From: Branchinecta lynchi
Lineage: Eukaryota > Arthropoda > Branchiopoda > Anostraca > Branchinectidae
Reading direction: 5' to 3'
Length of the DNA: 64,000 nt
Assembly: GCA_023053575.1 (NCBI GenBank)
Contig: JAKZAP010000010.1
Coordinates: 16,453,225 to 16,517,224, forward strand
A program made the position numbers and the translations under genes. Below, piece after piece: positions 32,040 through 43,500 of this stretch. Positions within the stretch are counted from its first letter, which is position 1; every line of letters begins with the position of its first letter. A model generated the notes under the pieces. It saw only the letters and a program-made list of their open reading frames with translations. It made no database searches and was not told where the DNA came from.

Positions 32040-34340
32040 TCATTCGTGTGGGGGTGGAGGGAGGATAATTCATACATTTCTCTTGTACGAGTTATCTGAC
32101 CTTGGTGAAACTGGATAGTTCGTTATATGATATGTCCGAGATGTTGTCGCGGAGTCGGACAACATGTCGGGGAGTGTTGTCGAGGAGTTGGAGGGCGTGC
32201 CGGAAATTCTCTGGCACGCGAGAAACGAAGTATTTGTAGATAGGCCAAGACGGTGAAACTTGTCATTAGGGGCCTTACCAGACTGAATTGTCACTTCCCG
32301 GATTTGAGCATCTAGGGGGGGGGGGGTCATGGAGTAGGAATCTGAATTCTTGTGATACGCATAACTTTTGAACGAGTTATCGGATTTAGTTGAATCTTGA
32401 GAAAGGACGAGAGCCCTTTGGACCATCCCAGATGGTTTAGACTTGATCCAGAAAACTTTGGGGGAAGTTAGAGTGAGGGGGGGGGGATACCGGACATCTT
32501 ATGGTCCGCTTGGGTTCGATGAATCGGAAAGGGACTTGGGGGGAAGGACAAGCATAAGCCCTAGATGTACCATTTATAGAACAGGACCGGATCAGGATAA
32601 TACGGGGAGAGCTGTAGAGAATCTTTCTTGCGAGTTAGAGTACTTCCTGATGGGACAGGGCGATATGAGATACATGCTTTAGCGCCACCGTGATTTTTTG
32701 CCACTGGGTATTTTTCGCCACCATAGGTAACGCAGTAGGTAAAAAGGACAAAAACAGATTACAGATAAGTGGCGGGACTAGCGAAACAAACTCAGAAGGA
32801 TTTTGCGCCACTCCTTGCTACTACTTAGGCTATAAAGGATTAACTCTTGAAAAGTATTAAAAGAAAAACTGCTGATTTGATACTATCGCTATATCGGTGA
32901 CAGATTTGTGTTCCGTTACAAGTCCAAGAATGTAGATAATAGGTAATATGCCTGCCCCAAGGTTCTCTGTAGGGCAAGCGGTTTTGCGAGCTAGGAGGGA
33001 ATTCGTGCTCACCAAATCGCATGAGGGACATGGGCCTGAATAAGCAAAAATAGAAGTTATTCTAGCGAAAGCGGCGATTCGGGATCGTGTTCGCGAAGAA
33101 GTAACAGTAGCAACCGTATTTTAAGAAGAAGTGTCACATCTTTTCGAGAAAAGTGTCTCATTTAGTACACTTGGACTAGACATCTTGCAAGTTTTAACGA
33201 TGTCTTGCAATTTTTCATGTTTTTACAGTATTGTATTTTCTGTAAATATAAGTCAAATGCTTCAAGAAATGTTCTGTAAGGTCCTAGAAAAGTCATAAGA
33301 TTTACTTGTTGAATTGATAGGCCAATTGAATTATTTAAAGAGTTATGTGAGTGGCGAGAAATCCTAGGTCACTAATCTCACTAAGCCTTCAGGTAACTAA
33401 ACAAGGATCAGCGCGTCATTAGGATATGGGTCGAAACCCAAAGTGGCGGAAAATACCCAGTGGCGAAGAATCCCGGTGGCGCTAAAGCACTCCTAAGGAC
33501 GATATAACTTCTCAGGCTTATTAGGATCCTCGCAAAACTGTTTGTAACTCATCTGATCTGACCAGCTAAGGGGAGTTGCAGGAGGAAGAATCCGGAATTA
33601 TATGACAAGCTTAACGGGTTGCCTAATCCCGATGGAACTTGACAATTGGCAAACGGACAGTTCTCAGATATTGCGTTTTAGTTCCGGACTTGTTCCGGCA
33701 ACTGTGGAATCGAACAGAGGGATCAGGAGAGGACTTGGCATCAAGGTCAAACAGAAGCTCTATGGTTGTACCATTGTTGCAAATCCGGACTGGAGCCAGG
33801 AAATGTGGGGGGAGACGAAGGAGGATATCGCTGACATCTTGTGCATAATATTCTCGAACCTGATTCGGAAGAAGCTTGAAAGTTGGAGAGAAACAGGCTC
33901 TAGATTCCCCGTTTATAATTCCTTATTGGACCCGGCCAGTAGCCTACGGGGAGGGAGGGGGCGCGGAAATGCGGAAATATTTTGACATGCATTACTTTCA
34001 AACAAGCGGTCCAGTTCTGGTGGAACTTGATAAAGAGGCGAGGCGAGCTGAACATCACGTGCCTTGATGTTCAATTGGTCCAGTTACAGATCAGGACCAG
34101 AGTCAGACACTATTCGGTGTTACGCAGCGGATACACGATTTCCTTTTTCCCGACAGGATTTTCTTCCCCTTCGTGAAATGATGGAAAAATGTCAACTTTT
34201 CGTTATGGAACTGACAATGGTGTCGACAATCCTGGCAGGAATTAGCGAGGATCCTGATTGTCTCCGTAGCATACATTTAAAAGCCTCAGGAAGAGCGCAG
34301 CTAGATTGCACTCGCGATTTCCAGTAAAATAACTAGTCAA
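32040..34340 (+). mobile_element. Family D element, degenerate, split by a TIR element
   Basis: Repeated units of the D type (GATCAGGATAATACGGGGAG, CTTCCTGATGGGACAG, GGACGATATAACTTCTCAGG). Short open frames here derive from this repeat. Boundaries approximate. Confidence 0.55.
32675..33489. mobile_element. 815-bp TIR element nested in family D
   Basis: About 46-bp inverted ends: TGCTTTAGCGCCACCG, then GCCACTGGGTATTTT and CGCCAC, recur inverted at 33443-33489. The interior has no recognised coding sequence. Confidence 0.85.
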
Positions 34341-35639
34341 ATGTATAGAAATAAATCCATAAAAAGGGTGGTCCAAAGTCACATTTGAGTCACTGCCTTT
34401 TGAAAATGGGTGGTCCTATCTCAGACTCAGACCAATTTAGAAATGGTCCCTTTTTTAGTCATGACGTCTCCCCTTTTCGTCTATGTGTCTTCATAGACGA
34501 GAAAACCATGAGATTTTCGAAAATACATGCAGATTTTAGCTACTTATTAGAAAAAAAAATTATAACAGCGATATTTTAACTTCTTCTAATCGGAAAAATA
34601 ATAGGGATTCATCGGAGAGACGAGAGCAAGCTTTCGTCGCTCCCCCTGCTGGAGAGCGGCAGCGGCTTCTGACGAGTAACGAGTGTACACAGGACAAAAT
34701 GAAACTGAGTGCCGCAGGCAATTTTTTTCTGGTACAACTTTCTACTTCTGATATAAAGCAAACTTGTCGAGTTCGAATATCCGAAGGCGATTTTATTTTC
34801 AAGACTCTCAGTGTAGAAAATGTAGCAAGCCATAAGACAAGTTAAAAATCTAGAACCAAATACATCTATTCAGAAAATTTACATTAATTTAAGTGTTGGA
34901 ATAAGAAAGAGGAGATATCATGAAAATCAATGAGTTTATCATGAGATCATGCTGATATCATGAGACTTGAAAAAAAATAATGAGATAGGAAAAAAAACAT
35001 GAGATCTCATGTGAAATGGAAGTGGAAACACGGGCTAAGACGGCCGGCGAACTGTCCAGTATTGCCTGACGTAATCATAACAATTAAATAAATATTCCGA
35101 TAGGTTTTTTGGCATCAGCAAATATTCCGGCTGGATTTACATCGACCACAAAGCGGCAACCATGCGGCAACACTGGCTTTTTACTTGGATGGAATAAAAC
35201 TAACACTTGACTTTGCACCAGACGGCAGACTGTCACTGTTGATTGTTCTGGGATCATTTCACTGTTTCAGGTCAGGTTCGCGTATCTTGCGTTGATTATA
35301 CGGTAGTGAAATGCGTCAATAGATGATATACAGTAGTACAGCTACAAGCCGAAATAGAGGTAGAAGAAATACTAGGCTACAGGCAACTTTTTTACTGCAA
35401 AATACTTTCTCAAAATGTTTATTTTGTATCCAGTCCATCCAGTGTTTGTCAGATGTTAGATAAATTTTAAAACATTGATATCAATTCTCCTTGCAATTTC
35501 CTCTCAATTCTCCTATTTTGCACTTTGGACTAGGCTACTGCTTACATTGAGATGAAGCCAATTCAAGCCAATTTTCCTTTTTTTTATTTTTATTTTTTTT
35601 TTAAATTTCTTTGCAGTCCAAACTAGTTCCTATGCAGCA

Positions 35640-36262
35640 GTCAACCACAAACCCCTGATTTTTGGATACCCTATGCCAAACGCCGGATATGTCTAGCGTT
35701 TGGCATACCCTATGCCTAACGCTGGATACACTATGCCAGGTGATGGATACTGTAACCCAGTAAAATATTGATGATTTGAGTGAAGCTAAAAAATCAACCA
35801 ATCAGAACTCCTTTCTATTGAGGTAGGTCAGGGTTAGGTTACCAACAGGTATCCAGCGTTTGGCATAGGGTATCCAGTGTTAGTAATAGGCTATGCTAAA
35901 TGCTAGATATACCCAACGTTTGACATAGGGTATCCAAAAATCAGGGATTTGTGGTAGACTGCTATGCAGCCAACCACAAACCCCTGATTTTTGGATACCC
36001 AATGCCGTATGCTGGGTATATCCAGGGTATATCTAGCCATATTCAGCATTTGGTATAGCTTATGCCTGAAGTTAGATATCCTATGCCAAATGCTGGACAC
36101 CAGTTGGTACCCTCACCCTGACCTACCCTACTATTGATGAATTCTGATTGATTAATCTCTGAGCTTCACTCAAATCATCAATATTTTACTAGGGTATGCC
36201 AAATGCTAGATATACCTGGCATTTGGCCTAGGATATCCATAAATTAGGGGTTTGTGGAACTA
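35640..36262. repeat. Family F fold-back array
   Basis: Ends CCACAAACCCCTGATTTTTG and, inverted, AATTAGGGGTTTGTGG. The interior is a series of direct and inverted TATGCCAAACGCTGGATA variants. A second copy is at 45868-46138. Confidence 0.75.
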
Positions 36263-36374
36263 ATAGGCTATAGTTAGGACTGCAGAGAATTTTTTTTTTA
36301 CATTTGTGAGGGTAATTTCGGGCTTATGTACATTTGAGGTTTGGTAGCCCACCTCTCCTTCAGTCTACCGTTCT

Positions 36375-37288
36375 TTTTGGGATCCCAAAAAACGTAAGTG
36401 GAGGGATACCTATGACATCGCAAAAATGTCCGTCTGTCCATCTGTCTGTGAGCACGATAACTCTCGAAGGAAATGAGACATTTTGATGAAACTTGGTGTA
36501 AGGATTCATTGGGTCACGTTTGTGGACGGGCTCTGTAGCCCTACATTTAGGGGTGGGGGATCAAATTAAGGGACAAACAAAATATTTTTGAACAGCTAAT
36601 GTGATAGTCTATTACGGTGTAAGAAGGCATGCTGAACACCATGGTGGAAACCATTTTCTCGCCGAACAAGTAATTTGTCTGGAATCCGGCGAAAACCGGA
36701 AAGTTGATTAAAAGTAAAAGTTTCATTTGAAGTTGATTAAGTGTTCGATAAAAAGACATCCTGAACACAATGATGAAAATCATTTTCTCACTGAACAACT
36801 AGTTCGCCCGGAATCCGGCCCAAACCGGAATATTTGTTAAAAGCAAAAGTTTGATTCGATGACAGATTAAGGGATAACCTTAACCTTAAGAGAGGCTGAG
36901 TCTGTATATGACAGTCATTTTTACCCGGACATATAATTAGTCTGGAATCCGGTTGTAACCAAATTTTTTTTTAAGACAAAGTTTTATTTAAAGTTGATTA
37001 GATGTTCTTTATAGGGATAAGGAGATACGCTGGATTCGTTTCTGAATTTTTCTTTTTTTCCTATACTAGTAGTTCGCTCGGAATTCAGGAGAAACCGGAA
37101 ACTTGGCAGAAGTAAAGCAGGAAGTCTTGGTCAGTAGCGTCAAAATAGATATGGCATATAGAGGTATATCTGAACTTGGTTTTCTCTGATGATTAGCCTG
37201 GCGAAGACTGAATCTGGTGAAGACAAGACCCAATTGTCTGAATCAGATATTAGATTTTTGGGATCCCACCGACACCTTTGGTCTTGTT
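36375..37288 (-). mobile_element. Family B element, copy 3 (reverse)
   Basis: TTTTTGGGATCCCAAAA then ACGTAAGTGGAGGGATACC, three to four ~137-bp units, and GGGATCCCACCGACACCTTT with GGTCTTGTT at the far end. Confidence 0.85.
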
Positions 37289-37485
37289 TCTGTAACAGTT
37301 TAACCAAAATTGTATGTTAGAACTTAACATATGTCAAGAGCCAGGTGTTTAAGCTTTCTTTTTTGCCAAAAGTTGAAGAAGATTCTTTTAGAGGTTATCT
37401 GCTGGTCCTCTTTTAATGTTCTTTAAGTTTTCTCCTGTTCGAAACTTTTGGATGATCATGAAGGGAATGTACCCATTAGAGGTTG

Positions 37486-39839
37486 CAGGGGTGGCCCGAA
37501 GCACTCAGGCCAGGGGGGATGAGACCCCTCATTTCAACGACTCATGGATCATAATATACGACTCGCAGGTACCAACAAAAATGAACTGTTGCGACAATGC
37601 GGTAATGGCGCGCATTCCCCACCAACAAATAATAGAGCCCCGGTGTAAAACTAGCTGCAATGCATCAGCTGAAATCATCCTTGTAATCAAAATTTTTGTA
37701 TACATACCTTCATAGCCTCAGCTTTACACTTCAACTTTCGCATAAGAGGAAAGCTGTACCCTGGACAAAATTAAAGCAAGCGCCGCAGGCGATTTTTTTT
37801 TAATCTGCCTTTGTCTAGAAAGATTCTAGCCAGCCTTTAATGTGTTTCAAATCTAAAAAGTTCCAAGCCTAATCGCCAAGTAAATGACACACCGTTCCTC
37901 TAAATAGGGAATACCATGAAATGTGCCACAGGCGAAATTTTGTGAAACGCAGAGGAGCAGGCCGTCTTTTTGCGATCCCATTGAAAAGGAAAAATAGCTT
38001 TGAAATAACGAATCTAGTGGCCACAGAAGACAAAGTAGATTTGTTCCGAATTAAAGCAAAAAAAGTAATTTTTACGTAAAAGACAGGCTTATTCAGAAAC
38101 AAAACGAGGAAGTTTGCAAGTGCATTCAAAGAAAAAAGTCCTGATTTATGGACGTAAGCCGAGGAGCAGAGCGTCATTTTGCGATCTCTATGAAATCAGC
38201 TATGAAATCACGACTCTGTCCATCGAAAAAGTGACAAAATAAAGACCATAGAAAAGAAAGTAGATTTGCTCCGAACTAATAGCAAAAAAAGTAATTTTCA
38301 CGTTCAGAACACACTTCCTCAGAAACGAAACGAGAAAAATAGGTTTGCCAGTGCAGTAAAAAAAAAAAAAATCCGGATTTACGGACGTAACGAACTTTTG
38401 GTCTTGGCCTGACAGGAGTTTACAGATATAGAAAAAGACGCCGGTTCTCCGACGAGACTTGAGTTGCGTTTTTCTCCGGGTGATTTGATGTACTTTTGTT
38501 TCATAATGAAAGTACCGTGTACCGTTTTATTTGTCACTCGACACACTGTACTTTTATGTCGAAAACTAAAGCAGGTAAATCTACAGTGAGCTACATCTGA
38601 AGAATTGCAACTTAAAACTGGTTTGCAGAATTTGATTTTACGCGACAGCAAATGAAGACGGGAAGTTCGCTTTTAGAATAACTTAAACATAAAAGAGATC
38701 ATTTTCGAGTTGTATCAGTGTCCTGAATTTTACGAAGTCTTTTCAGAAGTGCTTTAACACTAGCATACAGGGGCGTCACGTATGGGGGGGGGGGGGTGCC
38801 CCACCCCCCTCCGCCGATGTTGTCGGCTAGCCGGTAAAAAATAGATTTGTCGCGATTTTTCGTAAAAAGAATCGATTTTTTTGGGAAACAGTCGATTTTT
38901 CTTAAAAACGGTCGGTTTTCTTTAAATCAGTCGATTTTTCGCCAAAACAGTCGTTTTTTCGCAAAACAAGATGGTAAAAGTTACCAGCCAGCCGGTAAAT
39001 ACCTTGCTCCTCCCATATTTGATAGTGCTATGATTCGCAGTCAGCAGTGATACATACGACGCAGTCAGCTTTGGCTGAAGGAATAGCTTTGCTCCTCCCC
39101 CCCCCGCCCCCAAACATTTTGATAGTAACGCCTCTGCTAGCACATAAGCCAAAAATTTACCTCTCGACTAGAATGAGCTATTCCAGCGTCTGCAGAACCC
39201 CTCATGTCCTTTCAAGCTTTGTTCCTACCTCAACCTCTCTTTGTAATCGGCATTTCTCGATTTGTTCTGGACACACTTCTTTCGCGGGTCTCCTGTCATT
39301 TGATTTCTGATGGCTTTTTCATTCTGTTTAAAAATTCTATTCCTTCTTTTTTCACTTATAGCCAAAGATGACCAAAAATCAATGCACATAACCTTGTCTC
39401 TCGCGTTTAGTCTATAAGTCATAGCAATGTTACCAGTTAGACTTCACTTTAACAACTAACCTATTGTGATTTTGACAGGTTAAAATGTGAAAGACCGAAG
39501 TTAGGCAGATCAAATCCCACGGGAGTAGAACAGGTAGCCGCATTGCTACCCCCATGAATCATATCTCCGACCTATCGGGTTTACAAAACCTGGTTTAAAC
39601 GACTTCTTCGGGGACTGGCTTACGACTGAAGCTGTGCAGAGAAAAAATTTAAAAAAAATTAAACGACTCGGATTTTTTTTTCATTAAAATGAATGCCCGG
39701 GACCTCGGCGAGGCCAAAATAAACGACTGATACGACTTAGCAAAAGGCCAAAATAAACGACTGATACGACTTAACAGAAGGCAGGGGGGGGGGGGGGGGG
39801 TGAGTCACCCCCCCTCACCCCCCCTTCGGGCCACCCCTG
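37486..39839. mobile_element. 2.35-kb family G element with 8-bp target duplication
   Basis: Left end CAGGGGTGGCCCGAAG, right end CTTCGGGCCACCCCTG, perfect 16-bp inverted repeats. AGAGGTTG occurs directly outside both ends (37478-37485 and 39840-39847). hAT-like by end and duplication length. No transposase frame. It contains two ~235-bp internal tandem units (from about 38035) and a nested family H element. Confidence 0.9.
38768..39136. mobile_element. Family H MITE nested in family G element
   Basis: CAGGGGCGTCACGTATGGGG and AGTAACGCCTCTG ends; flanks CTAGCATA and CTAGCACA (7 of 8). Internal AGTCGATTTTTC array. The right part carries an additional ~60-bp stretch. Confidence 0.85.
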
Positions 39840-40403
39840 AGAGGTTGCAAAACTAACTGAGCGGAAGCAGAAGGTTACAAAAAGCTATTATGTCTGGCTT
39901 TGAGATTTACTTTTTATTGACTTAAATTATGATTTGTACTCATTACTATGCATAAATATCGAGTTTCGGCGAACTCTGGGGTGAAATTCGAAGTTCAGGT
40001 AATATCCCTAGTAACATAGCCTACCTCTACTGTAGCCTATTTAATATTTCAAATAGTGCTTCCTCAAAACTTCTAAGTTCTTTTTTTAAAGCCTAAAAGC
40101 CTTGCTAGCTTATGCAAGTGATTTTAGGGTAACCTATACTTTTTCTGGTGAAGGAAGTTGCCTTTCAGATTTCCTTGGGCAGTTAGCAGGCAAAATTGGG
40201 ATATGACAGAAACAGGTGAAAATTCTCTTACTAGCGTGTACCCATTACAAGTTACTTGTGTGTACCCATCTTACCGTACTGGCTGCTTAGCGTGTAGTGA
40301 AAAACTTATTTCTGTGCTCTTTCCCGGTAGTTCCCAGGCATTCCTTGCAGCAGGTCTAAGTATTAGAGTCAGCATGGCAAACATTTTCTTTCAGGTACAG
40401 AAA

Positions 40404-40581
40404 ATGAATAGAGCCACCAGGAAAGCAAAAAAGCCCAATGTCAGCATACAGGAGACAGTTGATTTTCAGCCGCAAGAATACCAGTTTACACCCATTCAGC
40501 CTCTTCAGCCAGCACCGCAAGTGTATGACCCTGCACAGTTTGCTCAGTATGCCCCACAGTACCAACCTAGCTATGCCCAAG
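40404..40581 (+). CDS. YIF1: YIF1 exon 1 (coding), Gln/Pro-rich N-terminus
   Basis: ATG at 40404 starts [12 protein letters not shown]. The exon probably begins at 40395, just after TTTCTTTCAG, so the start codon would lie nine bases into an internal exon and a non-coding exon would lie upstream. The frame is open upstream, but that stretch reads as intron. Ends CAA G/GTAAAC in phase 1. Confidence 0.82.
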
Positions 40582-43500
40582 GTAAACTGATGCTTCTTGA
40601 CTCATATTTCCTTAGTGCTATGTTTTGGTTAGTGTTGTAAAATCCTGCAGCAAATCTCCACAAAGTTCAGTGACCATGATAGACTTTGGTGCAAAATTTG
40701 ATGTGACATTGCCCTCTTTTACGGTACATCACAGCAAAATAAGTGATACAAGAATGGATGTCCTGTATCATTCACTCCTATTGGGGTGGGTTCCAACCTG
40801 TTACCAAGATGTAACAACCGTATTTGCTTCAGGTAACTATTCATAGTTGGTTGGGACAAACCCTTTTTCACAAAATAATTGTGTAGTTTGGCTAGTATCT
40901 GGTACAAGATAGATCTATAAATATGGTCGACTTTTGTCCTTAGACCTTAGACCTTAGACCTTAGATCCTCCTGTGCCACCAGAGGCACCCAGGGCATCCA
41001 CGAATAGGCGCCAGTCTTCCCTCTGGTGGGCTGCCGCCAGGACATCTTCCCACTCAGGTTGCAGACTTGCGTGGACGTTTGCAAGGTCCCTCTGGTAGGT
41101 GCGACGGATCGTATTTCTCGGTCGTCCCCTTCGACGTCTTCCTTTTGGTTGCCAATGGAAGATGTTGTTTGGCAACCTGGATTCGTCCATGCGAAGGACG
41201 TGGCCCAAGTATCGCCATCTTCTTTTTCGGATAACGTCTGTTATCAGCGGCTGACCAGTGAGACGGCGTACCTCCTGGTTCGATACTCGCTGCTGCCAAG
41301 TTATGTTGAGGATTCTCCGGAGACAATTCGTCTCGAAGGCAAGAATCCTCTTCTCCTGCTGCATGTTGAGCTTCCAACATTCACTGTGACACAGCAGAAT
41401 GGACAGGACATTACTGTTCAGCAGGCGCAGCTTCAGCTTTGTGGAGTATTTCCTGGATCTCCAGACGGGTCTCAAGCGGTTGAAGGCTCCGCTTGCTTGG
41501 CCAATGCGAAGTTGAATTTCTCTGGCGTTTGAGCCGTCCTTTTCCACGGTGCTTCCTAAGTATCTGAATTCCAGGACTTGCTCGATGTCCTTTCCCGCAC
41601 ATCTCAGATTTAAAGGGGAGTCGCTGGTTGCCATGCTCTTCGTTTTGTCGGAGTTAATCCGGAGACCCAACTGGCTGGCTTTCTCTTCGATTGTGTTCAT
41701 CAACTCCTGTAGCCTTGTCTTACTGGATTCCAGGAGTCCAACGTCATCGGCGAAATCAAGGTCAGCGAGGCGTCGGTTGTTGGAAAGCTCGATTCCGTAG
41801 CCAGTGCAGTCCCGTAGGATGAAGTCCATGACAAGAACGAAGAGGAATGGGGAAAGAACACACCCTTGCTTGACTCCGGACATTATGCGAAAATATCTTG
41901 TGTTGCCGTCTTCTAGTCGCACGCAGCACTCCGTGTCCTCGTATAGGGCCATGATGAGCGCCAGAAGTTTCGGCGGGATTCCGTAGAAACCGAGGATCTT
42001 CCATAACGTATATCGGGGATGTTTCAATTGCAGGATGTTTTCAGCGCGGACGCTTCTGAGAGAAACTTGCAAAGTTTCTGCTCACCCTCCTCCTTTATCC
42101 AGGCTTGGGACTGGCTGCATGTATGCAGCCTTTTGTAGTTACACAAAAAATATATATTTACGATCGATGTCAGTTGTCCTTAAGCCTAGCTAAAAAAAAG
42201 CTAAAGAATCAATAAAACTAATAAACAACCATTCTTTTCAAAAAGTTTTAAAAGTTGTAGACCTTTGGCATATCTTACATACTTTGTAGGTAATAGAAAT
42301 AGTTTTAGTACCCTAGTTTTCGCCTATGGGGGAGAGAGGACTTGGGAGGGGAGATGGTGTTAGTACTAGATAGTATGACTGGAGACTTTCTAAAATACTA
42401 TGATTCAAGACTCAGAGCTCCATCGAAGTGTTTCCTTTCTTTATTTTTGTCTGCTGGGCTTTATTGTTGGTTAATATAGGACGTCACAGCCAGTCGACCT
42501 TATACCTAAACTCTGTGCAGGCATGCCTAGTGAAGTAAGCAGTGATGAGAAAGCCTCCAGAAAACGGATGAAAGCATTCAAGTCGGCCTCAGGCAGTAAG
42601 TGCTGGATGTAGTGCTTCGTATCGCCTCGTTAGTTTGACCCCATTTCCTGCTTTGAATGATCAGCGAGTGATGTTAATAGTACGAAAAAGCACACGTTTT
42701 TTGTAGCTTTTCGTGGTATTGGTTTTTCTGGCCCAAACATCAGCTTACCATTTTTTTTTGTACATGTTGAAGATGGAAAACTAATAGGTTGGACACACGT
42801 CTTATGGTTTTCCCCTTGTCTCCGTAATTCCGTAATTGGCGTGCATATAACCTAGATGCGGTAACAAGACCAAAGGTTTCCATGGATCCCAAAAATCGTA
42901 ATATTTGATTCAACCAATTGGGTCATGTCTTCGCCTTCAGCCTTAGTCAGATTCCTTGAATATTTTTACTGTTAAAATGAAGTTCAGAAATGGATCCAGA
43001 TTGTCTCTTTGCCCCGACCGAATCTCTAATCGATTTCAGAAACAACTCTGAGCTTCAATCAAATTTCGATTTCAGAAACAACTCCGAGCTTCAATCAAAT
43101 TTCGATTTCAGAAATCGATTTCAGGAACAACTCTGAGCTTCAATCAAATTTCCAGTTTCAGCCTTAATTCGTGATGAACCATTTGTCCAGCAAGAAAACT
43201 AAGTTCAGATATCGATTCAGTGGACCTCCTTACCCCTTCAGTGAATATCTTATTAGCTTATGAAACATAAATGTTCTTATTGTAAATTCTAAACCCTCCT
43301 CAGTCTCTAAAGATAGGACTAAAGGACCTATCTACGAACTTGACCTGTACTTTACTCATTGAACAACATCCTCGCTTGAATATATCAACCCCTTCGACCT
43401 TCGATTACGTTAGATCTCTCCGACGCCCATAGAATAAACAAACGAATCCTTGCTACGGAGCTATACTAGTTTGAGACTAAAGGGGTAAGGACTGCTATAG

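Larger units (their letters stand above)
26810..40394. other. Divergent intergenic region between DHX35 and YIF1
   Basis: Thirteen kilobases between the two gene starts, made of nested transposons described separately. No further host gene recognised; the short open frames fall in repeats. Unassigned stretches include 26900-27800, 29950-31160 and 34340-35630. Confidence 0.6.

Noticed and set aside
33602..33985. 127-codon plus-strand frame
   Set aside because: Falls within degenerate family D repeat units; no conserved protein features.
39786..39800. Long G-runs (also 50725 and 57068) as regulatory G-quadruplexes
   Set aside because: They occur at transposon ends or inside repeat units, so they are better explained as repeat sequence than as host regulatory sites.
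40158..40403. Extension of the YIF1 start upstream to 40158
   Set aside because: The frame is open, but TTTCTTTCAG at 40385-40394 is a good acceptor and the upstream residues show no resemblance to YIF1 proteins.
41026..41532. 168-codon plus-strand frame
   Set aside because: Exact antisense of the RTE-like reverse transcriptase frame at 40954-42072.
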